The notes: generated from the sequence alone by a model not told the origin. Shown: positions 33,301 to 43,836, counted from the first letter of the stretch. The stretch: DNA of 64,000 nt from Dimorphilus gyrociliatus (GCA_904063045.1 CAJFCJ010000002.1:310001-374000), one strand, 5' to 3'. Numbers and translations are program-made.

Positions 33301-34047
33301 TCTAAAATGAGACAGCTACAGTCTCTAACTTTAAGCTATAATGATCTAACGTACATTCCTCTAAATTCATTCGTACAGCTAATTACTCTACGCTACTTAT
33401 ATCTTCAGGGAAATGATCTATCATCAAACTTAGACGAGTCCTTAAAAAATCTTAAGGAATTGAAAAACCTTGAAGAGTTAAATATTGGCCATTGCTCTCT
33501 GGAACGATTTAATATATTCAATAGTTTTGCACGGTTGAAAAAAATCATACTGGAGAACAATCCAATTGGCGTCATTGAAGATTCCAGTATAAATAATAGT
33601 CATTTAGAGTACATTAATATGAGAAATATTAATTTGAGAAAAACTCCAAAAGCAATGGCGGATTTGGAGAAGTTAAGATTCTTAGATATTTCTTCTAATT
33701 TGCTAAACAGTACTATATATCTACCGAATAAATTATACGAACTAAAATATTTAAACATCAGTTCGAATCAAGCAGAGTTTGTGAAGTCCAAAAATTTTAA
33801 ATTGTCATCTTTTAATGTATTCGATGGTTCATTTAACAAATTTACATTCGAGAATGAAGTTATCCAGCTATTCTGTCCAAATACTTTAAAATGTGATGCT
33901 AACTTCAGAAATAACCGGATAAATACCACAAAAAATATACAAATACGAGGTAGATTCTCTCATCTGCAATTTCAGAATAATATGATAAAGAATATTTCAC
34001 GAATGTTATTGGCTAAAGTTACCTCTATTGACAATGTAGTTCTTTAA
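24364..34047 (+). CDS. Giant secreted leucine-rich-repeat protein, 3,227 aa, single exon
   Basis: One 9.7-kb frame without introns. A signal peptide (residues 1-21) precedes three LRR blocks. Block 1: Cys-rich cap from residue 22, LRRs to about 1095, C-terminal cap from 1097 (NPLECNCHLLNYEN). Linker 1 (about 1157-1354) is Thr/Ser-rich. Block 2: cap at 1355 (CPITINSCKCQE), LRRs, C-terminal cap at about 1858 (NNQWICDCKLGW). Linker 2 (about 1918-2220) is Thr-rich with a 30-residue duplication. Block 3: cap at 2222 (CRKRFVCPPQHLKCSCP), LRRs to the end. Repeats are about 24 residues (LxxLxLxxNxIxxIxxxxF), so roughly 40, 20 and 40 repeats by length. There is no membrane helix or GPI tail, and block 3 lacks a C-terminal cap. 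Likely extracellular adhesion or matrix; no orthologue recognised. Confidence 0.9.
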   Translation: MKMNWKLRFLVLSLFVSSLTSCPVNFNWNCECREDFFYGTKIYCKDIGKQYNVSPFQSSSSSYQQLTIQGNSIVETIQKDAFANVIVKSLILDKIRIRTIEAGAFNKLEAELTWLNLNDNNIEDIRNGTFNKLSFVEVLSINSNFLSEIKKDTFRGMFKLYDLNLYGNQIQEINVESFRTLSNLETLVLKANNLRHLPDKLFSQTAKLRTLYLEENYLTKLPSDLFKNLTKLSRLHLSSNYLTAIDDEIFNDLSDLVYLNLAKNDINKIHSEAFSSTRKLRVLNLSNNLIKFLPKGLFTSLSSLRTLNLHYNKLRILESNTFNGLKFLSTLYLYSNRLVNITKNSFSSLDNLRNLNLNDNEIKELSVDLFTLCPKLSTLELSNNFINDLPSQIFNNSKDLSKVKLSGNFLRKIKSRTFSNLPYLNDIYLEDNRLEFLDVHSFENLGTIYLLDLTNNLLEDIPRKAFNKIKRIGQVILNKNRFLMVPDEFVKSFQVSQLYMDENRLRKIERNTFKNVNLIHLSLKRNEISQLEDGCFSSTNKLKYLYLNYNKIKTFTNKIFGENYRNLRFFDISSNLLERLVDSIILDNLFLLNLSNNKITFIDRNYFRNTRNIYELNLSRNRLENLDSNLLASTSITVLDLSFNALHSSSISNFKTNSFDVILTGNDLKKFPTLISMFKLKRLHLENTMLNVFNATLLPASVNDVFINDNEIIQVDNWEKISSRIQNFAFGKNEKESNFNHFDICQNQNNQLNSLIIINTKNVDISKITKCQSLKYLSLSNTLGISEEQLYFPTDLIKLSLTSNNLTDTFSINNLTELEELNLADNLIENVEKLLIKLYKVRKLNLSQNNIKKIGKNLFNGLGMYLEELTLDSNKIVKIEERSFERLHNLRLLSLNNNKLLDLNFFHNRINLQQIFLENNNIEVFNANIQTFKKLQKLSLRGNHIKNVDEIKVNGIVSVFSIDLSKNRLKQLPKIDSHRAGEIEIINFNGNLISNISKISSDARVRNIDLSDNQLTDLPTFQTKIDTINVKGNHIGLINCGSLDYIKNVNLEENCIETIKDNGNSSIFLGISLNLRNNLLSLVPSCLDKYDSIDIRGNPLECNCHLLNYENSTCIYEGKFIPTNCHTSVYCSQPKLIDNCTIENTAKLNAERCKLQSERTTQMEYLSTTGSASTASKSTAKIETSTQQRITTEPTIMESSHSTIKTVTTATPTTMKDYKSTTPNLLKWESTKETEAIEKLTDTIKYKTTEGLTSTQDIKTLSITKGKITTEGKRILSSSPSSSTPELTSTKGKIDGTTSDEFSDKTFTAESSSSNYPTSMSAKFTTNEDNLKTSTLALTSQESTSIGSTETLSRCPITINSCKCQETQLERNIICKDIGLYEKVPTFLPSSIIYDEIRFLGNSSIRTIQRGAFRNIKVKSIYLQQNECENIEEKAFEGVGKYLLNLTITMNAIKNIRADALKDLKKLYYLDLSNNSIDHIEKEAFNHALSVRKIDLSHNSINSIEETLFNNSTFLNSIDLSYNNIQNVTMRFKKLILLTTLKLSNNLLTDLRDEMIPTSVKDVDLSGNKITSINSAGFSSSFFLKKLNLSSNGLKMILPGAFDYLSYLTLLDLSNNRIENIPLSVFSSSGLGKLQTLILRNNSLANLKSNMFNGLKRLENLALSYNGIKRITSQAFNGLDNLLTIDLSHNLLEIVSSTSLRSVSILKVLDLSHNRLTDINGISRNTYLERIFLSYNNITKLNSLAFDSMMYLKEITLDHNQLQTIVEKTFYLLLFLERIDLSSNRISTIEYRAIDFCDKLMYANFSHNKISSLIDENDKFVLESLQRSLTTLDLSNNKLGTIPDFRRDFTKLTDLKLLNNQWICDCKLGWIRSIVDRINLDMPHCEFPTKKRNFLLICYEAIDEESCLIKTNPSTICLETTVKAYTEFETTRMTTPKMETTKLETTITETAKKETTELETTRMTTPKMETTKIETTITEAAKIETTSLETTREETTKMKTGNTVMTTLEITNRGTTKMKTGKMKTTEIPLATTDSVYTEFFTSKASKLHISSNSIDQITTNLTTSSLEQSPKNTLNNDSYTFSTESSYATTHVKDNNNSSESKDTIIPTKSASSFVSFPQTSHDTNISSKSPREITFKQGESETFNYNVEMSSSSPVTKPTKFKETLMTEKHTTDKTTYLQTNSIDHQSSSSSLKTVKQQVQTTEELTTTKASTQTSEPPICRKRFVCPPQHLKCSCPYGYRYRKILCESLGDITILPYFCQSDTFYTELNIFGDTCVKKLGQESFNSLILEQIRLENICIEEIEDFAFKGSHSFLQELRLRNNKIRSCTKNTFGKLHNLNYLDLNNNRMDKLDSDCFKYLGNLEKLKLGYNFLQDLPTNIFKWNKNLKEIDLSHNLLTTISEGTFNGSCSLSTLDLSMNNLETLSRISFTVLADTLESLQLGRNNLKSLPKEIFNGLTKLNYLDLSDNFLSEIDDSHFSQIINLNTLNIQYNLLEEIRPAQFESTNQLQILNLERNKISTIIPRTFIKLNKLRTLNLKGNMIEHLRTESFIGLKRLNTLDLSFNRLRSLPLDFFSELHNLELLTLSNNKLKEISNLTIPGNLSQIWLEGNLFDDVPSLFKDHKILTQIHLAKNNIKTIPYNGFSRLPSLYSLNLANNKIEQIDSLSFNSLNSLRILNLSDNNLGEVPTKAIENLTSLTSLFLERNNITFLKNESFKTLKNLKVLQLGDNRLELIRKSYFVGLDQLTVLDVSDNLIARLDEKIFHNLKNVMFFNASGNNLKNITFNGQVKFYNIYTMDLSRNKLRTIPYKCFISLVSLKKLYLDFNELEKLDKDAFLGLTYLDSLSLSSNYLNHEMLSSFHPLRSLSNLNLNRNSLKVLNDNSLPLSLISLQTLTMRSADLQLLSNESISKLKLLRTLDLGQNNLTDDSIKAISSLASLRNLHLDNNLFRKIEFNIGFQRLMVLNLSNNHLESDKLEAISKMRQLQSLTLSYNDLTYIPLNSFVQLITLRYLYLQGNDLSSNLDESLKNLKELKNLEELNIGHCSLERFNIFNSFARLKKIILENNPIGVIEDSSINNSHLEYINMRNINLRKTPKAMADLEKLRFLDISSNLLNSTIYLPNKLYELKYLNISSNQAEFVKSKNFKLSSFNVFDGSFNKFTFENEVIQLFCPNTLKCDANFRNNRINTTKNIQIRGRFSHLQFQNNMIKNISRMLLAKVTSIDNVVL
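30148..30327 (+). repeat. 90-base tandem duplication in the second Thr-rich linker of the LRR gene
   Basis: Two adjacent 90-base copies (starting 30148 and 30238) encode ETTRMTTPKMETTK then a variable continuation; the copies differ at only a few bases, so the duplication is recent or homogenised. Confidence 0.85.
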
Positions 34048-34417
34048 GTACTTTCTGTTGTATTACCTGCCTTATTCTATTTTATCTCCTCTTTTAATGA
34101 ATATAAATAAAAAAAAATTGTCATTCTACTCTTTGTATTGAATAGAAAGATAGTCTAAAATCTCTTCTTCATCAAGTGTCTTTGAAATTTCGTCTTGTGA
34201 TGATAAAAAATAACTGTTATAATATTTCATTATAAACAGTCTCCTCTCCAATTTTCAATTTCACATAACTTAATTGAAAAGATGTACAAAAAATATGCAT
34301 TAAGACCAGTTGAGCTTTTTGGTATACGATGACGTTTCAATGCTCTTTGTGGCGACATTATGTTTCCGTTAGGAGACTCTACCTTGGCAGTCTAAGGTCT
34401 GGACAGATACGGAATCC
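34048..34417. other. LRR gene 3' region and guanylate cyclase 5' UTR
   Basis: AATAAA at 34106-34111, 59 bases after the LRR stop, is a likely polyadenylation signal. The part from about 34300 would be the 5' UTR of the cyclase. Confidence 0.5.
34106..34111 (+). terminator. Candidate polyadenylation signal of the LRR gene
   Basis: AATAAA followed by an A-run, 59 bases after the TAA at 34045-34047. It supports the stop codon being a true 3' end. Confidence 0.5.
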
Positions 34418-37400
34418 ATGGGTAAGTTACCTCGTGCTTTCTTTTCAAATGCAAAATTAACTTTCTCCTTAATGTAGAATTAGCTAATATATTTTGCATT
34501 ATTTTTAAACTCATATTTAAGGGTCTAAATGGTTTACTAAGTAGGGTATCTTTCTATTTGAAGAGGCTAATTGTTAAAGATCAAACCATACTTTTAATCA
34601 AAAATTTTTCTCTTGTCTTTAGTGTGTGTGGAAATATAGTAATATTAATTTATAATCTATTTAAAACAAATGCGCTTGTATTCTTAAAATTTTACTCTTT
34701 AGAAGAATTAGACTGCAATAGAGTTTGTCATTTGTTTTTTATACTGAAAGATGATATTTATATTTTTAGAGAAAACAACTCAATTCTATAATTTAAATCA
34801 AAGGCATCTTGCATGCAGTAGATATTGATCTAAGCTACATACAATTATCTACTGTTCCCGATTCGGTCGAATCTTCAAAGATATGTCAATTTCATGATAC
34901 ATGATATTGATGAAAAAAACAAAGGCTGTTTGATTGGATATTTGTTTGAAATTAAAATTGTTAAGCACTCTCTCTCTCTCTCTATTTGCCCCAAAGAAGA
35001 GTATAATTCTTAAGTCGGGTGAATAGCTCGAAGTATAATAATTCTCCACTCTTCTCAGTAATATCTGTAGTTTCTTTAGTCCATGAGAAGATCAATGAAG
35101 CGCTTAACATTGGTACAAAAATTATTATTTCTGTAATTAGAAAACATCAAAACTGTTACCAAGTGTTCAATTAGGCATTGTAAAATACTCTAGGGGCTTT
35201 AATTAATGGAATATAAATAATTATAGATTTTTTTGGGTTTAAATTTTCTTGTTCCTTTATTACAGAAAGCTAGGTATACTTTCAGTTCACTTCTATCAAA
35301 ATTATAGAAGAGTTAATGAGGGGATAAGTTTCCTTGAGTAAGAATTTTATACTAATTAATTATTACTCTTTGATGAATGAAGATTCAATTTCCGATTATA
35401 GTAATTCTAAATTTTTATACTATATTCGCTAATTAGTAACTTCTAAGAGGACTTGTCACTTACAGAATCCGACTCAAAAGAAAAGCCGTCAGGTGGAACT
35501 CCTGAGACTATGGACAAGTTAAATAATTTGTCCTCTCCTTGTAAGACTTCTATAAATTCCTCAAGAACTTCGACCATGTATAGCACTCAATCTTTAACGG
35601 AAAGCAACGAGTTGGATGATTACAAAACATTACTAGACACGGGAATGAGACAGAGGATAAAGCAAATTGCAAAGCTATTGATGGTTCTCATCCTACCTGT
35701 TGCAACTTTGATAGTTTTTGCCGGTATACAAACAGCTTCAGCAATTCGAGAAGAGTCAAGAGCATCGCGAGCAGCATCCGATCTACAGCAATATTTTCTC
35801 ATCGATCAGTTAATAACCAACCTGCAAGTTGAGCGTGGTATTACAGCAACATATTTGAGTTCAAATGAAACAAATAAAGATGCTTATGAAAAAATGCTTC
35901 ATATACAAAATGCTACCACCAAGATATTTTACAGTGTAGAAACTTGGCCATCTGGAGGATTAAAGGTTAGAGAAGAAATATATGAAACAAAAGAAGATCT
36001 TCTTAATAAAATTATTGAATTTCGAAAAAAACCTCAAAAAAATGTGAATGGCACAATGTTTTATTATACTTATATAATCAACGAACTGATGTCATGGACA
36101 GCACGTTTCATAGATTTACCAATCGGTTTAAAAAATTTCGATCTAGTTGCAATAGTGGCTCTCTTAGCTTCTGGAAACGAAATTGGAATTCAAAGAGGCT
36201 TTGTATGTTGGAAACCTGACAAGTTATCATATTGTAAAATGTAATTTCAGTAATTCGCTTTGTTAAACTAAATGTTTCACAAAAAGAAAACATTAACCTA
36301 TCAGATTAAATTATTTAAATAATACTTGTCAGGGTTCCTCCTGGATAACTAGCTGTAATATGTCTCCAAATGATTTGGCATATTTGACAAAAGCAACTAA
36401 TCAAAATGATCTATGGTTGAGATTATCATTCATGTATAGCTCATATGTTGAAAAGACACACAAGTTGAAAATCAAGGAAATATCAAATATTTTTACTTCC
36501 ATCTTAACAATAAAAGAGTTTTTAATGGGCTCGAATTTCGTAAATGACTGTTTAAAATTTAGCTCTGCAGAAAGAAATGAATTGGCTAATAAATGGTTTG
36601 AACACAACACTATATACTTGGATAAAATACAAGAACTTCGAGTAGAATTATCCGTTAAGATTAAAGAAGAAATTGAAGATATTGTGAATAGTACTAAAAG
36701 AATTCAAATAATTTATACAACAGTATTGACAGCAGTCGTTTTAATTTGTATTTCTCTTTGTATTTGGTACACTCACTGCGTAAACTCGGTTTGTATTTAT
36801 GATACCAACGTGTTCAATTATATATACTCACGCTGCTCATTTCTCAGTTAACATATAAAGTAGCCTCGTATGCAGTTCATAAAGCTGAAAAGTCTAAAGA
36901 ACTAGCAAAAGAAAAAAAAAAAACAGAAGTGCTACTTTACCAGATGCTACCCAAATCCGTTGCAGAATCTCTAAAGAAAAAGAAACCAGTTAAAGCGGAA
37001 TTCTTTGAGAGTGCAACGATATTTTTCAGCGATATAGTTGGATTTACCGAGATTGCAGCAAAGAGTAGCCCTCAAGAGCTAGTTGAATTATTGAACGGTC
37101 TATACAGGTTAAACTTTGTAAAAAATTTGATTAAACAAATTTCTTGAGGAAAAAGGGCATAACTTTTACTAATTCATTTTACTTTTATCCCAATTACTGT
37201 AGCATGTTTGATAAGACTATTGGAAAATATAACTTGTATAAGGTTGAAACTATTGGTGATGCTTATATGTTTGTATAACATTATTATTATATTTGATAGT
37301 GAAACTGATAAAAATCACTAATTTAAGGGTTGCATCTGGCGTACCTGAACCATTTAAACAACACGCTCAGGAAATGTGTATTTTTGCGTTGGAGATAAGA

Positions 37401-38018
37401 GAGTCGTTGAGTCATTGCTATGTTCCCCATCTCCCAGATGAAGTACTGTATGTTCGAATAGGAATTCATTCAGGTAGACATTCTTCATTTAATCAAAATA
37501 CAAGCTGAAATCCTTAATATTTTCGTAAGGGCAATGTTGTGCTGGAATTGTTGGAATAAAAATGCCTAGATATTGCCTCTTCGGAGATACAGTTGAGATT
37601 TTCTTTATTAAATTTGTTCAAGCATAGTAGCATTTATATGATAACTCATACAGGTTAATACAGCATCAAGAATGGAGAGTCACAGTCAAGGTTTTTCACA
37701 TATAATAACAATAGAATTAACTAATAAATTATAAATTAATTCTCTCACAAACATAATCAATCATTAAAAGATTAAAATTTACAGGGCAAAAAATTCATGT
37801 CAGTGCTGCCACTTACTCTTTGGTGCAAGCGAGTAAAATATTTCACTTCCGAACTCGAGGAGAAATAGATATTAAGGTTTTGTTAAAAAACATTTGAAAT
37901 AACTATATTTCTTAGTATTTTACAGGGAAAGGGAAGAATGATTACTTATTGGCTAGAGGGTATGACGACTAATCAGAATAACATACCCAACTCTAAAAAG
38001 ATAACTTTCAGCGAATAA
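34418..38018 (+). CDS. NIT-domain membrane guanylate cyclase, 650 aa
   Basis: Ten coding exons: 34418-34421, 35466-36202, 36333-36788, 36848-37107, 37203-37268, 37328-37473, 37530-37591, 37654-37690, 37785-37876 and 37926-38018. Layout: cytosolic N-terminus, membrane helix about 72-90, an extracellular all-helical NIT-type sensor (about 95-370, with [13 protein letters not shown] and [10 protein letters not shown]), second helix about 373-394, signalling helix, cyclase domain about 450-625. Catalytic residues are intact: metal Asp461 (FSDIVGFTE) and Asp506 (ETIGDAYM); guanine-selecting Glu502 and Cys573 ([12 protein letters not shown]); transition-state Asn580 and Arg584. It should make cGMP as a homodimer. 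There is no kinase-homology domain, unlike natriuretic-type receptors. NIT domains sense nitrate or nitrite in bacteria; animal NIT-cyclases have been described in a marine annelid. The first coding exon contributes only ATGG. Confidence 0.9.
34422..35465 (+). other. Long first intron of the NIT-guanylate cyclase
   Basis: 1,044 bases, many times the typical intron here. Donor GTAAGT, acceptor CACTTACAG. Contains a CT tract near 34968-34984 and no recognised gene; it is a reasonable place for regulatory sequence. Confidence 0.6.
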
Positions 38019-38218
38019 TCATCTTGAAAAAAACTTGCTTATTATTTAAACGTTGTTCAGTTAGACAATAGTTGACCTATAAAACATAAAAGAACTATTC
38101 GTTATAGATTACGAAAATATAAATCTTCAATACACTATATCGAAACTGTTAATAAAGGCCTAGTTTAGAGCTTTAATAATCCGTATTAACCAAAGACTGC
38201 ATCGATTTTTCGTTCCTT

Positions 38219-39304
38219 ATGGCAACAAAAAAGAACATGACTGAATTTGAGCAATATTTGGAGGGGAATTCAAAAGATCTATCTTCCGATATGTTGAAGA
38301 TGTTGCGAAATCACGAATTTTGGTATGATAGTTCTAACAAAATGAGCAGTTTAGAAGCTTTTTCTTAGGCTATTTTCTGATTTCTTTTACCTATAGCGAC
38401 GTCAAGTTCACTTTGGGAGAGAAAAAAAACACCCAAGTTATTTTTGCTCATCGTGCCGTTTTGTCAGCAAGGTGTGAAGTATTTCGAGTAATGTTAGCAG
38501 ATTCTTCGTCATTTACCAGAACCAAGGATGGATATATTCATTTGGTCTTATCCGAAGTTTCTCCAATTTGTTTTTCTACTATGATTGAATATATCTACAC
38601 GAATGGCTGTCATCTGAATTCCAAAATAGCACGTGACCTTCTTATTTTAGCCACTGAGTATGGTCTAACTGGCTTAAAAGAATTGTGTAGTCGACATCTT
38701 GTACAGAATATCAATGAAAACACTGCATGCGAAGTTTTAACCTTAGCAGTAGTTCAGGACCAAGAAAGTTTAAAAAAAGATGTTTTACGCTATATTGAAC
38801 AAAATTCTATGGTTAAATTAATACAAGTGTTTTTTCTTTCTAATATTATTTTATTTACTTCACTAGGCTGTATTTAACAGTTCTACCTTCTTCGAGCTGT
38901 CTGAAAAAGCTTTAGCAGCTATTTTACGAAGCGACAAGCTGGAGTTGGATGAACTTGATATTATCAATCAAGTACAAGAATGGGGAAATGTTATATCGGT
39001 AATGTTATGTACAATATATGCAAAATTTCATCAAGTAAAGTTTTTCTTTCAGACTTCACTAAATAAACCAAAGTCAAAGGTATGCCAGGAAGCTGTAAAA
39101 CACATTCGTTTGCCCCTACTATCTCCTTCTGAGCTAAAAGAATTAGAGAAGAAGAATGAAAAAGACAATCTCTTCTCAGTTAAAGATTTTGCCAATGCTT
39201 GGCGAATACATGCACTTCAAGAAACAAAACCAAATGATCCTATGACAAGACGTAGGAACGGCACAAAATTCAGACAATTCTATCAAGGGCTTGAGATCTT
39301 ATAA
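38219..39304 (+). CDS. BTBD19: BTBD19 orthologue, BTB/BACK protein, 300 aa
   Basis: Exons 38219-38322, 38397-38811, 38867-38998 and 39053-39304, in phase. BTB domain about residues 35-135 (CDVKFTLGEK, FAHRAVLSARCEVFRVML, YIYTNGCHLN), then a BACK region (FFELSEKALAAILRSDKLEL). The C-terminal part (LPLLSPSELKELEKKN, ending near RRRNGTKFRQF) matches BTBD19, which ends in a similar basic segment. The donor after ATG at 38811 was chosen over one at 38826 because it gives the same spacing as human BTBD19. BTB-BACK proteins are often Cullin-3 adaptors, but BTBD19's function is not known. It lies 200 bases downstream of the cyclase on the same strand. Confidence 0.88.
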
Positions 39305-39571
39305 AATTTATGGAATAACGTTTGCAAGTGTATTATACAAATAATGCAGAGAAATTTTAGGAGCGTCAAGAAATCGAAGTAACTTAAAAATTATAACACA
39401 ATCAATGTTTTCTCAAATAAGTTTACTAACACAAACCATGTCCTTTTTTCTCATTATCCATACGTAAATAGAAAATCAAAAATAAAACAAACTTATACAC
39501 GTTGGCTCAAAACGCACAAAAATATTGCGGCTGGTTCAACCTCGCAACATATCAAAGGGAACAGGAAGAAA

Positions 39572-40908
39572 TCAGGACGAAGCAGACGATGAGGAAGAAT
39601 TTCTTAGACGACGAAGAGCGTTTACGATAGCATGTTCTGATACATTATTCGTCTGACCATTTCGACTACGACTGTACAGGTTTTTACATCTCATTTCAAA
39701 TTCTTTTTTATCTTCTTCTGTTATAATATACTCTTCTCCATTTTCATCTTCAGTCCATCCCATATCTCTTAATAACCTACACGTTAAGTAAAACACCTTT
39801 TTATTATCCGAAAACAATTAATAACTCATTTGCCTACTTTTTCTCTTTTTCTAGAGAGTTCGATAATCGTGCTTCAGTAGCTTCCCGCTCGTTCTTCACA
39901 CCATTTTCTGTCGTACTCTGAATTTTTTGGAATTTTATTTAGAATAAGTTGCTTTTTTAGGAATAAAAAAACAAACCGTTGTGGGTTTTAATTTTGGAGG
40001 GATGTCTACAGTGGAAGAGTAGGGTGGAGCAATATTATCAGACTGCAGTGGTAGTCGAGCTCGGTTCTAAGAAAAAAGTTTTTATCCATCGAAAGTATTA
40101 AATTAGAACTTTAATATCTACTTTGTTACTAAGGGAAGCCTTGTACATCGTCGGTTTATTTTCAACTTCTTTAGACTTAGACGAAGACGGAGACTTATCA
40201 GTTTTCAGCGGTTTTTCTATTAATATTCAAAATATAATTCTCTCCAAAGCAGCACTAAATTAATACTCACCCCATACCCCACTCGGCTTAATTAATACCG
40301 GCAAAGTAGAAGTGACTGAAGCACCAGTTTTATCATCCAAACTTAATGATGGCTTTTATACAAAATAAAATACGATTAGTCTAGCTCAAATTGATATAAA
40401 AAAAGCATACAAATTCCTCATCCAAAGATGGTTTTTGCAAGACATCAACTTCCGGACGATCTTCTATTTCCAGAGAAGGATTTTCAATATTCTGACAAGC
40501 CGGCCTCGCAGATCTCGATCGAGTGATGCTAGTAACTGGTCTAGGGTCATATTCAATACCGTTAGTTCTTTTACTAAATTTATTCGAACGAGAGACGCTG
40601 AGTTTCCGATTTGTCTGGTTTATTGAATCATCTAATGAAGTGGAATGATGTCGTGGTTGACTGTTCTGAGAAACTTCTTTTTTGTTATCGAAAGACTTTT
40701 GTCTTCTTGCTGGTTCCCTCCATCTATTTTCAGGACTGGAAAATAACACGTTGGATGAAACAACTGTGTAGCATTCACGTTTATTATTTTCGTCCCTATT
40801 CCTAATTTCTGAAGTTGGTCGAGTACATTGAGGTAACCCATCGTGTACCTTGAGCCAAGGTGGTGCGAAGTCGTTGTGTTTTGGCGCTTTATTCGCACCA
40901 CTAGACAT
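39572..40908 (-). CDS. GPBP1: Vasculin / GPBP1-family GC-box-binding protein, 349 aa
   Basis: Exons 40411-40908, 40271-40352, 40122-40216, 39977-40066, 39838-39917 and 39572-39776, in phase. Start at the ATG at 40908 (MSSGANKAPKHNDFAPPWLK), because HDFAPAWL opens vasculin in vertebrates. The first junction recreates the EEFPSL motif found in the family (EDFPSL). Later exons give VLIKPSGVW, a Ser/Lys-rich region, and the conserved C-terminal block RLLRDMGWTEDENGE followed by an acidic-basic helix; it ends in a run of Ser. Vasculin proteins are nuclear transcription regulators that bind GC-rich promoter sequence. The protein is shorter than human GPBP1 (about 470 residues), mostly in the middle. 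Confidence 0.88.
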
Positions 40909-41749
40909 AGCTACTAGTTCATTTGTTCCTATCTTTTCAAACAATTAAAGCTAACTATTATAAATTTCACCAGGTCAAACGAAATGGCGACCAATTATAC
41001 AAATATAATTGATACTGAATATGGCGGACTATGGATCAAAACATTTTCTTTCCAGCAGATTTCATACCAAGACCAAGAGGTAGCGTCAATAAATGCTAAA
41101 TTCAAACTCTTAACAAGTTATCCGAAACTGTTTCGCCTTCTCTATTTCTCACAATTTCTTGTTCATTAATCATGTAACGGTTTTCAAAAGTATATTGTTA
41201 ATTATCACTAACGGTTTCTTTTAATCAGTGGGTGTTCCGTATGTGTTTTATTCAATCAAGTGTTAAACGTATCCTTGTCGTTTTAGAGGACGGTAAATAA
41301 AAATCTGGTATTCCGCCTAGGCACAAACAATCATTCGTTCAAGCCGTCTACGGTTGTTGAAAATAAGAGTCACTGAACCGCTTTAAAGTAGCACGTTTAT
41401 ATTGGAATATCGTTGTTATTATTACACCAACGCAAAACAGTGTCTTCTTTATTCCTTTCCGATAGTTTTAAAATCTTGTTGGCGTCACTCTCTAACTTAT
41501 TTTTATAGAATTGTATTCCACTAATTTGAGAAAACAGATCAGATATCTAAATAATCTACACAATCATCTGCAGAGAGAACAAGTTAGAACACTACCACCT
41601 CACGAAGTAGATATCTCGTACGTTCGAATGGCGGACGAGAAAATTCGAGATTTATTCTCATGCGCATTTTCGTATCAAAAAAAATAACGAGGCGCGCCAA
41701 ATTAACAACTTTTTAAATACTTGATATTGTATTTTCATTGCCTAAAGTA
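40909..41749. other. Intergenic upstream of vasculin, downstream of SLC30A7
   Basis: No exon supported. Short plus-strand frames such as that starting AAATGGCGACC at 40982 lack splice or family support; the ATGGCG context may instead be part of the vasculin promoter. Confidence 0.5.
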
Positions 41750-43068
<1,319 letters not shown>

Positions 43069-43836
43069 GACAAGTTCATACAACTACGTCGTAATGCTAA
43101 ACATTTTTCTGAACGAACGGCGGTTGTAACGATAATAAAGGTTTTATAAACAGGAAGTTGTTGTTCAACAAGGTTCGCACCTCAAAAAAATGGAGATTCA
43201 ACATTTTTTTGTTGAACAAACTCAAAATAAAATTTTTTTTTAATAATTAGATTGAGGTTATTGTTTTGAAAACAGGTCCGAAAATCACCTTTTATGTAGT
43301 CCTATTTGTTTTTAATTTCATAACCTAGTTGATAGTAAATGAACACTATGTCATTGCCATTCTGGTACTGTATTATGAATAGATACAAGTGTAAACAGTC
43401 AGAATAGACCTTCGTCTACACCAGATCACGGTGAACATTGAAATGCAAAAAGTTCTTAATGCATTTGCGGCGTATCACATTTCATAGACGAAATAAATCA
43501 AATTCAGCATATCTCAAGATTGCACATTATCATTGTACATATTAAAAAGAGAACTAAATCGGACTAAGAAAGCTATACACGTGTTTTAGCGCATCGTTTG
43601 CAGGTTTCGCTTTGAGGCCATGAAGAACTATTGTCCAAGAAACTAAAGCGAACATAAAAATAAACAAGACTTTTATATACATTCAACAAAAAATTCACAC
43701 CGCTTTGCACATATCCGACTCTGACATGTCGATCCTTAGAAAAATATAAACATATGCTTTAATTACGAAATATCATAATCACAGTCTGCTTTTTTTAACA
43801 TGATCTAATTACAGATATAGCACTGTACAAATCGAC
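43069..43836. other. Intergenic, 768 bases
   Basis: Promoter side of SLC30A7 and 3' side of MED26. A short inverted repeat TTCAACA-TTTTTT-TGTTGAA sits near 43199-43219. No exon seen. Confidence 0.5.

Noticed and set aside
38821-38866. Alternative donor at 38826 in BTBD19
   Set aside because: Also in phase, but it inserts five residues between the BTB/BACK helices, whereas the donor at 38812 gives the same spacing as the human protein.
40982-41169. Plus-strand frame starting MATNYTN upstream of vasculin
   Set aside because: Short, no homology or splice partner; the AAATGGCGACC start is more simply promoter sequence.
43199-43219. Inverted repeat TTCAACA-TTTTTT-TGTTGAA as a possible ncRNA or terminator
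   Set aside because: A 7-bp stem in AT-rich DNA is not distinctive, and there is no adjoining structure or conserved box.
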